A stretch of DNA of 8,322 nt from an uncultured Altererythrobacter sp. (GCA_937950385.1 CALFEA010000110.1:1-8322), one strand, 5' to 3'. Positions 1 through 6,041 are shown, counted from the stretch's first letter. Notes: generated by a model from the sequence alone, not told the origin. Numbers and translations: made by a program.

Positions 1-33
1 GCCACCTCGGCCCGAAGAAAGCGAAGCACCCAT
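1..33 (-). CDS. tolR: TolR N-terminus (partial, cut by window edge)
   Basis: An ATG at 33 (minus strand) opens a frame that stays open to the window edge and reads MGASLSSGRGG. It begins 3 bases after the tolQ stop codon. TolR is the inner-membrane partner of TolQ in the Tol-Pal system, and in the usual order ybgC-tolQ-tolR-tolA-tolB-pal it follows tolQ directly. A short Gly/Ser/Arg-rich cytoplasmic start is what I would expect before the single TolR membrane helix, which lies outside the window. The identification rests on position and this short start only; an ExbD-type paralogue cannot be excluded from 11 residues. Confidence 0.7.
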   Translation of the reverse strand, partial: MGASLSSGRGG

Positions 34-36
34 GGC

Positions 37-753
37 TTAGACCTTATCCAATTCGCGGCTTAGCCCGCCGTGGAACCGGTCGGCAAAGCGCTGCAATCGC
101 GCTTCGAAACGGTTCACGCGGTCGCTGAATTTATTATAGGCGATCACCGCGGGGATAGCGGCAAACAAGCCAATCGCTGTGGCGAACAAGGCCTCTGAAA
201 TACCCGGTGCAACCACGGCCAACGAAGAGCTTTCCTGCGCGCCGATTTGGAAGAAGCTGTTCATAATGCCCCAGACCGTGCCGAACAATCCAACAAATGG
301 CGCGACAGAGCCCGTGGTTGCAAGGAAGTTCAGCCGCGCGGCCAGATCATCCGCCTCTTGGGCAACGCGGCTTTCCATGGCGCCCGCCAGCCGTTGGCGC
401 GTGCCTTCGCGGTCAATGGGTTTTAGCTTGGTTGAGCGCTTCCATTCATCCATGCCGGAGCTCGCGATCCTTGCAGCAGGATGGGCCTTGCGGCTTTCTG
501 AATTGAGCAATTTGCCGACATCACTGGTTTTCCAGAAATCGTCCTCAAAATGGCGCGTGCCTTTTTCAATCTTGCCCATCCGCATTGAGAAGGAGACAAT
601 AATCATCCACGTCCAAACACTGGCAAGGATCAGCCCCAGCATTACCGCTTGGACAACAATATCTGCATCCAAAAACAGCTCCAGCGGATCAAGGCTAGTG
701 GGGGCATCTGCAGCAGCTGCCGCAGCGGTCAAAAAGGAAAATGGTGACGTCAT
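37..753 (-). CDS. tolQ: TolQ, proton-channel subunit of the Tol-Pal system
   Basis: This 238-residue inner-membrane protein belongs to the MotA/TolQ/ExbB family. With TolR it forms the channel that uses proton-motive force to energise TolA, so that the outer membrane constricts at division. Three membrane segments are visible: about residues 34-56, 143-166 and 181-206, with a large cytoplasmic loop (57-142) between the first two. Helix 2 carries the family signature ATTGSVAPFVGLFGTVWGIM (145-164), and helix 3 has SEALFATAIGLFAAIPAV (186-203). The length fits the family. The ATG at 753 shares one base with the ybgC stop (TGATG), and no strong ribosome site precedes it, so coupling to ybgC is likely. 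ExbB is the main alternative; the ybgC neighbour argues for TolQ. Confidence 0.95.
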   Translation of the reverse strand: MTSPFSFLTAAAAAADAPTSLDPLELFLDADIVVQAVMLGLILASVWTWMIIVSFSMRMGKIEKGTRHFEDDFWKTSDVGKLLNSESRKAHPAARIASSGMDEWKRSTKLKPIDREGTRQRLAGAMESRVAQEADDLAARLNFLATTGSVAPFVGLFGTVWGIMNSFFQIGAQESSSLAVVAPGISEALFATAIGLFAAIPAVIAYNKFSDRVNRFEARLQRFADRFHGGLSRELDKV

Positions 754-1256
754 CAGGCGCTTTCTTCCAAAACAGTTTTAAAGGCAGCAATCCATTCAGG
801 CGGTTGCCGTTTGGGTTTGCCGTTCAAAGCGATAAAGCCGACGCGCAAATTGGCGTCAGCGAGAATTTCTTGTGTATCAGTGCCAAAGCCGCGGATTGCA
901 CGCTGGGCCATCTTGCAGCTCGCCGCGCCCAGCGCCGTGCAGCGCGTTTCGATCACCACATCATCATCCAATTTCGCAGGGCGCAAATATTTCAGATTGA
1001 TCTCAGCCACAGCATAGGCCCCGCCTGCGCTGTCATCATTTTCGCCCGCCTCAATCGCGGCGCGCTGATCAATCTCCAGCATTCGCAACAGATCAGAGCG
1101 AGCGCGCTCAAACCAGCGCAGATAATTGGCGTGATAGGTGATGCCCGAAAGGTCGGTATCCTCATAATAGACCCGCACGGCGTAAAGGTGCTTTTTGCCA
1201 TCAAAGCATCCGCCCGGCGGCTGAGGTTGAGGATTGGGTATGGTCATCGTTAACAT
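753..1256 (-). CDS. ybgC: YbgC, Tol-Pal-associated acyl-CoA thioesterase (hotdog fold)
   Basis: This 167-residue cytoplasmic protein is of the YbgC/4-hydroxybenzoyl-CoA thioesterase family, which hydrolyses acyl-CoA thioesters and is almost always the first gene of tol-pal clusters. The active-site block VYYEDTDLSGITYHANYLRW lies at residues 29-48. D35 aligns with the catalytic Asp18 of E. coli YbgC, and H42 and the ERAR at 50-53 are also family positions. There is an extra N-terminal stretch rich in Pro, Gln and Asn (about 7-16) before the fold. The start could be M1 (1256) or M4 (1247); neither has a clear ribosome site. The stop overlaps tolQ by one base. Its precise physiological substrate is unknown, even in E. 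coli. Confidence 0.93.
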   Translation of the reverse strand: MLTMTIPNPQPQPPGGCFDGKKHLYAVRVYYEDTDLSGITYHANYLRWFERARSDLLRMLEIDQRAAIEAGENDDSAGGAYAVAEINLKYLRPAKLDDDVVIETRCTALGAASCKMAQRAIRGFGTDTQEILADANLRVGFIALNGKPKRQPPEWIAAFKTVLEESA

Positions 1257-1276
1257 GCTCTAACCCAGCGTTGAAT

Positions 1277-1329
1277 CGCTGAAAAGAGTCTATTGAGCTT
1301 GGCTGCATGAACGGCGATGAAACGAGTCT
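1277..1329. repeat. Pair of imperfect 15-base direct repeats upstream of ybgC
   Basis: The 93-base gap between hinT and ybgC contains CGCTGAAAAGAGTCT at 1277-1291 and CGATGAAACGAGTCT at 1315-1329. They match at 13 of 15 positions and start 38 bases apart. They lie 21-73 bases ahead of the ybgC start on the minus strand, where a promoter or operator for the ybgC-tol genes would sit. I see no convincing -35/-10 pair here. The repeats could be an operator, a small duplication or chance. Confidence 0.35.
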
Positions 1330-1349
1330 TATCTGGGGTGAAGCCCCGC

Positions 1350-1727
1350 CTATTTGACGAGCATTGGCCCCAAATGATGCCCGCCAAAGATATGGACATG
1401 CAAATGCGGCACTTCTTGCCCGCCATTTTTGCCGATATTGGCGAGAAGGCGGTAGCCCGGTTCGACCAGACCTTTGGCCCGCGCAACCGTACCAACTGCG
1501 CGGATAAACCCGCCGATTTCCGCATCAGACGCCTTGGCGCTGAAATCATCCCAGCTGACATATTGCCCCTTGGGGATCACCAGCGTGTGAATGTCGGCCT
1601 GCGGATTGATATCCTCAAACGCATAGGCCCATTCGTCTTCATAGACTTTGGTCGAGTGGATTTCACCGCGCAGGATTTTGGCAAAGATGTTCTGATCATC
1701 ATAAGCTTGCGTTGCATCAATCGCCAT
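1350..1727 (-). CDS. hinT: HinT, histidine-triad purine nucleoside phosphoramidase
   Basis: This 125-residue cytoplasmic protein is of the HIT superfamily, HINT branch. Members hydrolyse AMP-lysine or AMP-phosphoramidate type bonds. The triad HLHVHIFGG starts at H108; H110 corresponds to the nucleophile of characterised HINT proteins, flanked by H108 and H112. The preceding GYRLLANIGKNGGQEVPHL (91-109) and the final GPMLVK closely match E. coli HinT as I remember it. The early motif IFAKILRGEI (14-23) and the DINPQAD loop (39-45) are also typical. Its ATG overlaps the hisE stop by one base (TAATG) and it has a good ribosome site. A 3' position after hisE suggests cotranscription with the his genes, although the enzyme has no known step in histidine synthesis. 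Confidence 0.93.
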   Translation of the reverse strand: MAIDATQAYDDQNIFAKILRGEIHSTKVYEDEWAYAFEDINPQADIHTLVIPKGQYVSWDDFSAKASDAEIGGFIRAVGTVARAKGLVEPGYRLLANIGKNGGQEVPHLHVHIFGGHHLGPMLVK

Positions 1728-2044
1728 TATTCGCTCCTGCTGGCTTTTTCATCGAGGCCCGAAACACCCTCGCGCCGGTCCAATTCGGCCATCACATCGC
1801 TCAAAGCCACGCCCTTATTTTGCAGCAATACCATCAGGTGAAAGATGACATCGGCGGCTTCTCCGACCAGTTCCTCTTTGCTGCCCGACAGGCTGGCGAT
1901 GACGGCTTCTGTGGCTTCCTCGCCCAATTTCTGTGCAATTTTGCCCGTGCCGCTTGCGTTCAATTTGGCGACATAGGAACTGTCTGGCGAAGCACTAGCC
2001 CGCTCTGCAATCGTGGTTTCAAGGCGGGAAAGTGTATCTGACAC
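1727..2044 (-). CDS. hisE: HisE, phosphoribosyl-ATP pyrophosphatase
   Basis: This 105-residue enzyme hydrolyses phosphoribosyl-ATP to phosphoribosyl-AMP and pyrophosphate, the second step of histidine synthesis. It has the all-helical MazG-like fold, with metal-binding acidic residues in GEEATEAVIA (E42, E43, E46) and GEAADVIFHL (E62, D65). The length is typical of stand-alone HisE; hisI is a separate gene outside the window. The start is GTG at 2044, with no better ATG nearby, and the upstream sequence (TTTGAGCC) is a weak ribosome site. The gene is separated from hisF by a 126-base gap filled by an inverted repeat, and overlaps hinT by one base. Confidence 0.95.
   Translation of the reverse strand: MSDTLSRLETTIAERASASPDSSYVAKLNASGTGKIAQKLGEEATEAVIASLSGSKEELVGEAADVIFHLMVLLQNKGVALSDVMAELDRREGVSGLDEKASRSE
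1734..1738 (-). promoter_or_regulatory. Ribosome binding site of hinT
   Basis: AGGAG on the minus strand, six bases before the hinT ATG, lies inside the last codons of hisE. It is one of the few clear Shine-Dalgarno sequences in this window and supports the 1727 start. Confidence 0.75.
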
Positions 2045-2055
2045 GGCTCAAATCT

Positions 2056-2158
2056 CGTCTTTGCGAGGAGCCGCAGGCGACGCGGCAATCCATAAAATAC
2101 CCATCCACATAGTGGTTCGCCTCGGTATTTGGATTGCTTCGCTACGCTCGCAATGACG
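2056..2158. repeat. Dispersed-type inverted repeat between hisF and hisE
   Basis: The left arm begins CGTCTTTGCGAG (2056-2067) and continues to GCAATCCA (2085-2092) and AATACC (about 2096-2101). Read on the other strand, the right arm gives CGTCATTGCGAG (2158-2147), GCAATCCA and AATACC. The two arms therefore mirror each other at their outer and inner blocks, with different middle segments (a GCCGCAGGCGACGCG-type module on the left, CGTAGCGAAG on the right). In translation the right arm gives the peptide DCFATLAMT, which I recall as a recurrent spurious product of a repeat scattered through many bacterial genomes. The transcript should fold into a long stem-loop between hisF and hisE. The boundaries are approximate. 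Confidence 0.75.
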
Positions 2159-2165
2159 AAGTATC

Positions 2166-2180
2166 AAGCGTTAGACGCTT
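2166..2180. repeat. Small hairpin across the hisF stop codon
   Basis: AAGCGT (2166-2171) and ACGCTT (2175-2180) are perfect complements around a three-base loop that includes part of the hisF stop codon. No run of T follows on the minus strand, so it does not look like an intrinsic terminator. It abuts the larger inverted repeat at 2056-2158 and could be part of the same structured intergenic RNA, or chance. Confidence 0.3.
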
Positions 2181-2953
2181 CGCGCTGGCAATCCAGCAGC
2201 CCTAAGCGCATCATGCGCCTCGGCGATGGAATAGGTTCCAAAGTGAAAAATGCTCGCGGCCAAAACCGCGCTGGCGTGGCCGTGGGTTACCCCTTCGACC
2301 AGATGATCGAGCGTGCCCACCCCGCCGCTGGCGACAACCGGCACGCTGACCGCATCTGCGATCGTGCGGGTCAATTCGAGGTCATATCCGCCTTTCGTTC
2401 CGTCGCCATCCATGCTGGTGACCAGCAATTCGCCCGCGCCCAGATCGGCCACTTGCTTGGCGTAGTCGACTGCATTGATGCCGGTCCCTTTGCGCCCGCC
2501 ATGGGTGAAAATCTCCCATTGCGGCACGGCTTCTCCGATGGGCAAGATGACGCGCCGCGCATCCACGCTGGCCACCACGCATTGGCTGCCAAATTTCGCT
2601 GCAATCTCAGCCACCAATTCGGGCCGAGCCACGGCGGCGGAATTGATCGCAACTTTGTCTGCGCCTGCTAATAGCAACGCCCGCGCATCCTCGACGCTGC
2701 GCACACCGCCGCCCACGGTTAGGGGCATAAAGCACACTTCTGCCGTGCGTTTGACTATATCAAGCAAGGTCCCGCGCCCTTCGTGTGTGGCGGAAATATC
2801 GAGGAAACACAGCTCATCCGCCCCCGCCGCATCATAGGCGCGCGCTTGCTCCACCGGATCGCCCGCATCGACCAAATCAACGAAGTTCACGCCTTTAACA
2901 ACGCGGCCATCAGCCACATCGAGGCAGGGTATGACGCGGATGCGGACGGTCAT
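2171..2953 (-). CDS. hisF: HisF, cyclase subunit of imidazole glycerol phosphate synthase
   Basis: This 260-residue (beta-alpha)8-barrel protein uses ammonia delivered by HisH to convert PRFAR into imidazole glycerol phosphate and AICAR. Catalytic Asp residues are D12 in [14 protein letters not shown] and D131 in ASVDARRV, matching Asp11 and Asp130 of the Thermotoga enzyme. Phosphate-binding loops are seen at LTVGGGVR (78-85), [12 protein letters not shown] (180-191) and VASGGVG (207-213), with the usual AASIFHFG near the end (232-239). The length is typical. The ATG at 2953 overlaps the stop of the upstream membrane protein by four bases (ATGA), so coupled translation is expected. Its partner HisH is encoded two genes upstream. 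Confidence 0.97.
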   Translation of the reverse strand: MTVRIRVIPCLDVADGRVVKGVNFVDLVDAGDPVEQARAYDAAGADELCFLDISATHEGRGTLLDIVKRTAEVCFMPLTVGGGVRSVEDARALLLAGADKVAINSAAVARPELVAEIAAKFGSQCVVASVDARRVILPIGEAVPQWEIFTHGGRKGTGINAVDYAKQVADLGAGELLVTSMDGDGTKGGYDLELTRTIADAVSVPVVASGGVGTLDHLVEGVTHGHASAVLAASIFHFGTYSIAEAHDALRAAGLPARSV

Positions 2954-3267
2954 GGTTCTTGGCCCTTATCATCAGGAGGCAGCTCAAACGTAACAGTGAG
3001 CTCACACTCCGCAAAAATGCATTCTGGGTTCTCAAAAATATGGCTAGCAACGAAAATCAAAGGCCAGCCAGCGCTCAAAAGAAAGGCGCAAATCAAACCC
3101 ACGGCCTTCCCTCGCCGCCCAAATTTCGCAGGCACGAATTTGAATGCCAAAAGTGCAAAAACAAGAAACAGCACAGCATTTGCAAGCGCAAGTTCAATCA
3201 TTCCCGCGGACAGCAACAAGCCAGCGCCGAAGGTACCGGCGAGCAATAGGCCGCCTAGCAAGCGCAC
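2950..3267 (-). CDS. Small three-helix membrane protein of unknown function inside the his operon
   Basis: I do not recognise this 105-residue protein. It has three likely membrane segments: about residues 2-20 ([20 protein letters not shown] region), 23-45 and 55-74. A short basic loop (KFGRRGK, 48-54) lies between the second and third, and a polar acidic tail ends in PPDDKGQEP. Cysteines are at 60, 83 and 88; the last two lie just beyond the third helix. The start is GTG at 3267, sharing one base with the hisA stop (TAGTG), with GGGAG ten bases upstream. Its own stop overlaps the hisF start by four bases. Both overlaps argue that it is a real gene translated with hisA and hisF. A role in histidine synthesis is not implied by the sequence. 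Confidence 0.75.
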   Translation of the reverse strand: MRLLGGLLLAGTFGAGLLLSAGMIELALANAVLFLVFALLAFKFVPAKFGRRGKAVGLICAFLLSAGWPLIFVASHIFENPECIFAECELTVTFELPPDDKGQEP

Positions 3268-3995
3268 TAGCTTCTAGCTCCCACAGCAATCGCTGCCGCC
3301 AGATCGAGCTTGCCCTCGTATAAAGCGCGGCCAGTAATCACGCCTTCGATCCCGTCCTTGGCGTGCAGGGACAGGACATGAATATCATCAATGCCCTTCA
3401 CCCCGCCGCTGGCGATCACGGGAATGTCGACTTGACGGGCCAGCTCCAATGTTGCGTCAATGTTGGCGCCTTTGAGCAGGCCATCGCGGCCAATATCGGT
3501 GAACAGCAATGACGCAACGCCCGCATCCTCAAACCGGCGGGCAAGGTCCACCACGGGCACATCGGACAATTCCGCCCAGCCCTCGGTTGCGACCATGCCG
3601 TCTTTTGCGTCCACGGCGACGACGATGCCGCCTTCCCATTCTTTCGCCATGTCTTTCACGAATTCAGGGTTTTTGAGAGCGGCGCTACCCATCACAACGC
3701 GCGAAACGCCCAGATTGAACCAGCCCTCAACCCCTGCCGCATCGCGGATACCCCCGCCCAATTGCACATGGCCGGGGAAGGCTTTGATGATCGCCTCAAC
3801 CGCCTCGCGGTTTTCGGTTTTGCCGGCGAAACTTCCGTCCAAATCGACGACATGCAGAAACTCAGCACCCGCCTCTGCAAACAGCATGGCCTGTGCGGCG
3901 GGATTATCGCCATAGACAGTAGCGCGGTCCATATCGCCTTCGGACAGGCGCACGACTTCGCCGGATTTCAGGTCGATGGCGGGAAAGATAATCAT
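3267..3995 (-). CDS. hisA: HisA, ProFAR isomerase
   Basis: This 242-residue (beta-alpha)8-barrel enzyme opens the ribose ring of ProFAR to give PRFAR, the substrate of HisF-HisH. The start IIFPAIDLKSGEVVRL carries catalytic D8, and D129 in VAVDAKDG is the expected second acid. Phosphate loops are seen at QLGGGIRD (78-85), TDIGRDG (166-172) and IASGGV (194-199), followed by ITGRALYEG (220-228). The length fits the family. An AGGA ten bases before the ATG at 3995 is a plausible ribosome site. It lies 49 bases after hisH and overlaps the next small gene by one base. The family also includes PriA, which additionally isomerises a tryptophan intermediate, but that is typical of actinobacteria and not expected here. 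Confidence 0.97.
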   Translation of the reverse strand: MIIFPAIDLKSGEVVRLSEGDMDRATVYGDNPAAQAMLFAEAGAEFLHVVDLDGSFAGKTENREAVEAIIKAFPGHVQLGGGIRDAAGVEGWFNLGVSRVVMGSAALKNPEFVKDMAKEWEGGIVVAVDAKDGMVATEGWAELSDVPVVDLARRFEDAGVASLLFTDIGRDGLLKGANIDATLELARQVDIPVIASGGVKGIDDIHVLSLHAKDGIEGVITGRALYEGKLDLAAAIAVGARS

Positions 3996-4031
3996 GGGTT
4001 TTGTGTCCTAAGTGCCGCGCGGGCTGGCATG

Positions 4032-4043
4032 GTTTCGCGAAAC
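4032..4043. repeat. Perfect 12-base palindrome after hisH
   Basis: GTTTCGCGAAAC is its own reverse complement and sits one base beyond the hisH stop, in the 49-base gap before hisA. It could be a protein-binding half-site pair or chance; no promoter is evident beside it. Confidence 0.35.
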
Positions 4044-4044
4044 A

Positions 4045-4671
4045 TTACGGCTTCCACTCCAAGAAACGGGTTAGCATATCGAGCCCATATTGCTGGCTCT
4101 TTTCCGGATGAAATTGCACGCCGAGAATATTGTCCCGCGCAACCGCCGCGACCAGCCCGCCGCCGTGATCTGTCAGTGCGGCAATATCCTCCGGGTTCTC
4201 CGCTGCGAAATGATAGGAATGGAGGAAATAGGCCTCGCCTTCTTCCAGCACGGGGTGGTCCTTTGCATGCGCCATAAGAGCGGCATCGTTCCAGCCCATA
4301 TGCGGGATTTTGATCGCCGGATCGCTCGGCTCAATCAGCCGCACTTCGCCATCAATCCAGCCCAGCCCAGCGGTCTCGCCATGCTCTAAACCGCACCTCG
4401 CCAGCAATTGCATGCCGACACAAATGCCAAGAAATGGCGCGCCACCAACATGCACGCGTTCAGCCATCGCCTCGGCCATGCCAGGGATCGCGCGAAGGCC
4501 CTGCGCGCACGCCTTGAAGCTTCCCACACCGGGCAAGACGATCCGGTCCGCTGCCCGCACTGTGTTCGCATCCGCCGTCACTTCGACATCCGCGCCGACA
4601 GCCTTCAGCGCATTGTGCACCGAGTGCAGATTGCCCGCGCCGTAATCAATCAGGATTGTCTTGTTAGACAT
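4045..4671 (-). CDS. hisH: HisH, glutaminase subunit of imidazole glycerol phosphate synthase
   Basis: This 208-residue class I glutamine amidotransferase releases ammonia from glutamine and passes it to HisF. It opens with KTILIDYGAGNLHSV, typical of HisH. The catalytic triad is visible: C84 in GICVGMQLL, with H188 and E190 in VQFHPEKSQ. The oxyanion-strand motif LPGVGSF is at 46-52. The start is taken at 4671 because it begins just before the conserved first strand. The frame stays open to an ATG at 4719, but that adds 16 non-conserved residues and begins inside the long hairpin at 4698-4767. No clear ribosome site precedes 4671. The gene is 125 bases downstream of hisB and 49 bases upstream of hisA. 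Confidence 0.96.
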   Translation of the reverse strand: MSNKTILIDYGAGNLHSVHNALKAVGADVEVTADANTVRAADRIVLPGVGSFKACAQGLRAIPGMAEAMAERVHVGGAPFLGICVGMQLLARCGLEHGETAGLGWIDGEVRLIEPSDPAIKIPHMGWNDAALMAHAKDHPVLEEGEAYFLHSYHFAAENPEDIAALTDHGGGLVAAVARDNILGVQFHPEKSQQYGLDMLTRFLEWKP

Positions 4672-4697
4672 TTGCGATGGCCAATGCACAGCACCAG

Positions 4698-4767
4698 CCC
4701 GCGCCCTCCACCCTTCCACCCGGATGGTATCCGAAAATATTCCGGGAGGAAGGGTGGAGGGCGCGGG
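4698..4767. repeat. Long near-perfect hairpin between hisB and hisH
   Basis: The 20 bases at 4698-4717 are the exact reverse complement of 4748-4767. After one A/A mismatch (4718 and 4747) pairing resumes for six more base pairs, CCCGGA (4719-4724) with TCCGGG (4741-4746), leaving a 16-base loop. The stem is very GC-rich. A smaller alternative hairpin, CGGAT (4721-4725) with ATCCG (4729-4733), overlaps the loop. No T tract follows on either strand, so a classical intrinsic terminator is unlikely. It occupies most of the 125-base gap between hisB and hisH. It could be a mobile palindromic repeat, an RNA processing or stabilising site, or an attenuating structure within the his transcript. Confidence 0.85.
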
Positions 4768-4796
4768 CGGCTACGGTAACGCCCAAACAAATAAAC

Positions 4797-5399
4797 TCAC
4801 CCACCAAGCTGCCCCTTGGTGCTCGGAATAGCGCCGCCTTTGCGCGGATCGTTTTCAACCGCGACCCGCATAGCGCGGGCAAAGCCTTTATACAGCGCCT
4901 CGCAAATGTGGTGATTATTGGTGCCGTAGAGCAGCTCCATATGCAGCGTAATGCCGGCTGTTTGCGACACAGAATGGAACCAGTGCTCGATCAGCTCAGT
5001 GTCCCATTCGCCCAGCTTTTCCTGCGTAAAACCCGCCTTCCACACAAAATAGGGCCGCCCCGAAATATCGAGCGACACCCGCGCCAAAGTCTCGTCCATC
5101 GGCGAATAGGCGCTGCCATAGCGGCCAATCCCCGCCTTATCGCCCAGCGCCTGGGTGATCGCTTGGCCCAGTGCCAGCGCGCTGTCTTCGGTGGTGTGGT
5201 GCTGATCCACATGCAGATCGCCCACCACGTTCATCGTCACATCAATCAGCGAATGGCGCGAAAACTGCTCCACCATATGGTCGAGAAAACCGATGCCGGT
5301 CGACACCTCATATTGACCGCTCCCATCCAGATCGACAGTGACGTCGATGGAGGTTTCGGCGGTTTTGCGGGCAATCGTTGCTGTTCGAGTGTTGGTCAT
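4797..5399 (-). CDS. hisB: HisB, imidazoleglycerol-phosphate dehydratase
   Basis: This 200-residue manganese enzyme dehydrates imidazole glycerol phosphate to imidazole acetol phosphate, the step after HisF-HisH. Metal ligands are visible in two copies of the family motif: DQHHTTED (H67, H68, E71) and [16 protein letters not shown] (H163, H164, E168). GIGFLDHM (36-42, with H41) and the end [13 protein letters not shown] are also typical. It is the monofunctional form, without the phosphatase domain fused to HisB in E. coli. The start at 5399 ([13 protein letters not shown]) matches the family length. Upstream in-frame ATGs at 5423 and 5522 would add non-conserved residues and reach into the divergent promoter region. 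It is the first his gene of the minus-strand run. Confidence 0.96.
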   Translation of the reverse strand: MTNTRTATIARKTAETSIDVTVDLDGSGQYEVSTGIGFLDHMVEQFSRHSLIDVTMNVVGDLHVDQHHTTEDSALALGQAITQALGDKAGIGRYGSAYSPMDETLARVSLDISGRPYFVWKAGFTQEKLGEWDTELIEHWFHSVSQTAGITLHMELLYGTNNHHICEALYKGFARAMRVAVENDPRKGGAIPSTKGQLGG

Positions 5400-5408
5400 A
5401 GCTTTCAC

Positions 5409-5436
5409 GCTATAAATGCTCATCCAAACCGCGCAA
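5409..5436 (-). promoter_or_regulatory. Possible promoter of hisB and the his run
   Basis: On the minus strand, TTGCGC (5436-5431) and TATAGC (5414-5409) are 16 bases apart and resemble a housekeeping -35/-10 pair. Transcription would start around 5402, only about three bases before the hisB ATG, giving an almost leaderless message; no Shine-Dalgarno is seen there. The site lies in the only gap where the his run can have its main promoter. The exact elements are a guess. No run of histidine codons suggesting a classical attenuator leader peptide is present. Confidence 0.3.
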
Positions 5437-5496
5437 GCATGGCTTTCAAGGCAGGCGAAAAGGTAAAGTTTGCCCCAGATACCGAGCGCCCGCATC

Positions 5497-5526
5497 TTGA
5501 CCCGTGCCAATCGGATTGCCACCTAC
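5497..5526 (+). promoter_or_regulatory. Possible promoter of sspB
   Basis: TTGACC (5497-5502) is a good -35 box. An 18-base spacer leads to ACCTAC (5521-5526), a poor -10 box. A start around 5532 would coincide with the A of the sspB ATG, consistent with the absence of a ribosome site and with a leaderless message. The -35 is the stronger half of the argument. Confidence 0.3.
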
Positions 5527-5531
5527 GATGC

Positions 5532-6041
5532 ATGAGTGACCAGACCCCCGATAGCCTCATCCCCTATGACGAGATTGTGCAAGAAGCCTTGCGCGCCGTC
5601 GTTGGCCGAGTGCTTGGCGAAATTCAATCCGGCGGCAGCGAACTGCCCGGAGCCCACCATTTCTACATCACCTTCAAAACGGGCGCGCCGGGTGTTTCGA
5701 TCCCGCCGCATTTGCACGAACGCTTCCCCGATGAAATGACGATCGTGCTGCAGAACAAGTTTTGGGATTTAGAAGTGCGCGAGGACGGCTTTGGCGTCGG
5801 TCTCAGCTTCAACCAAATCCCCTCCAAGCTCGACATCCCCTTTGCCGCAATCACAGCCTTTGTCGATCCAGCAGTCGACTTCGGTCTGCAGTTCCAAACA
5901 GCTGACGAAGACACTCCTGCTGAAGAACATGATGCCGCTGAAAATGATGGAAACGCGGAAATCACCGAGGAAGCACTAACCGATGCGGGCGCCGATGATG
6001 GCTCCAATGTGGTTGAAGTGGATTTCGGCAAGAAGAAATAG
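5532..6041 (+). CDS. sspB: SspB, ClpXP protease adaptor (alphaproteobacterial type)
   Basis: This 169-residue adaptor delivers ssrA-tagged and other substrates to the ClpXP protease. The N-terminal helix (about 11-32, PYDEIVQEALRAVVGRVLGE) precedes a beta-rich substrate-binding domain, about 40-122. That domain contains HHFYITFKT (42-50), PDEMTIVLQNKFWDLEV (66-82) and the VDPAVDFGLQF block (111-121), which match alphaproteobacterial SspB. A flexible acidic linker (about 123-158) leads to a C-terminal ClpX-docking tail, VVEVDFGKKK (160-169). The start at 5532 is preferred because homologues begin near this MSDQTPD; the frame continues upstream and has an ATG at 5439, but that 31-residue extension looks like promoter DNA. 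It is divergent from hisB and followed by gmk 93 bases on. Confidence 0.92.
   Translation: MSDQTPDSLIPYDEIVQEALRAVVGRVLGEIQSGGSELPGAHHFYITFKTGAPGVSIPPHLHERFPDEMTIVLQNKFWDLEVREDGFGVGLSFNQIPSKLDIPFAAITAFVDPAVDFGLQFQTADEDTPAEEHDAAENDGNAEITEEALTDAGADDGSNVVEVDFGKKK

Noticed and set aside
1338..1352. Terminator hairpin GGGGCTTCACCCC at the end of hinT
   Set aside because: Only four base pairs, overlapping the end region of the gene, and not followed by a T run on the minus strand.
2129..2671. Plus-strand frame beginning MDCFATLAMT
   Set aside because: Its start is the known spurious product of the inverted repeat and the remainder is antisense to hisF.
4672..4719. Upstream in-frame ATG for hisH at 4719, adding 16 residues
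   Set aside because: The extra residues are encoded partly by the long hairpin and do not look like a HisH N-terminus; the conserved first strand begins right after the 4671 start.
5400..5522. Longer hisB frame starting at 5522 or 5423
   Set aside because: These starts add residues unlike any HisB and reach into the divergent promoter region; the 5399 start gives the normal family length.
5400..5529. Histidine-rich leader peptide and attenuator before hisB
   Set aside because: I looked for a run of His codons on the minus strand and found none, nor a terminator hairpin before the hisB start.
4677..5531. Long open frame on the plus strand running into sspB
   Set aside because: It is antisense to hisB and crosses the hisB-hisH hairpin; only the part from 5532 onward resembles a protein family. 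The upstream openness is a shadow of hisB codon bias.
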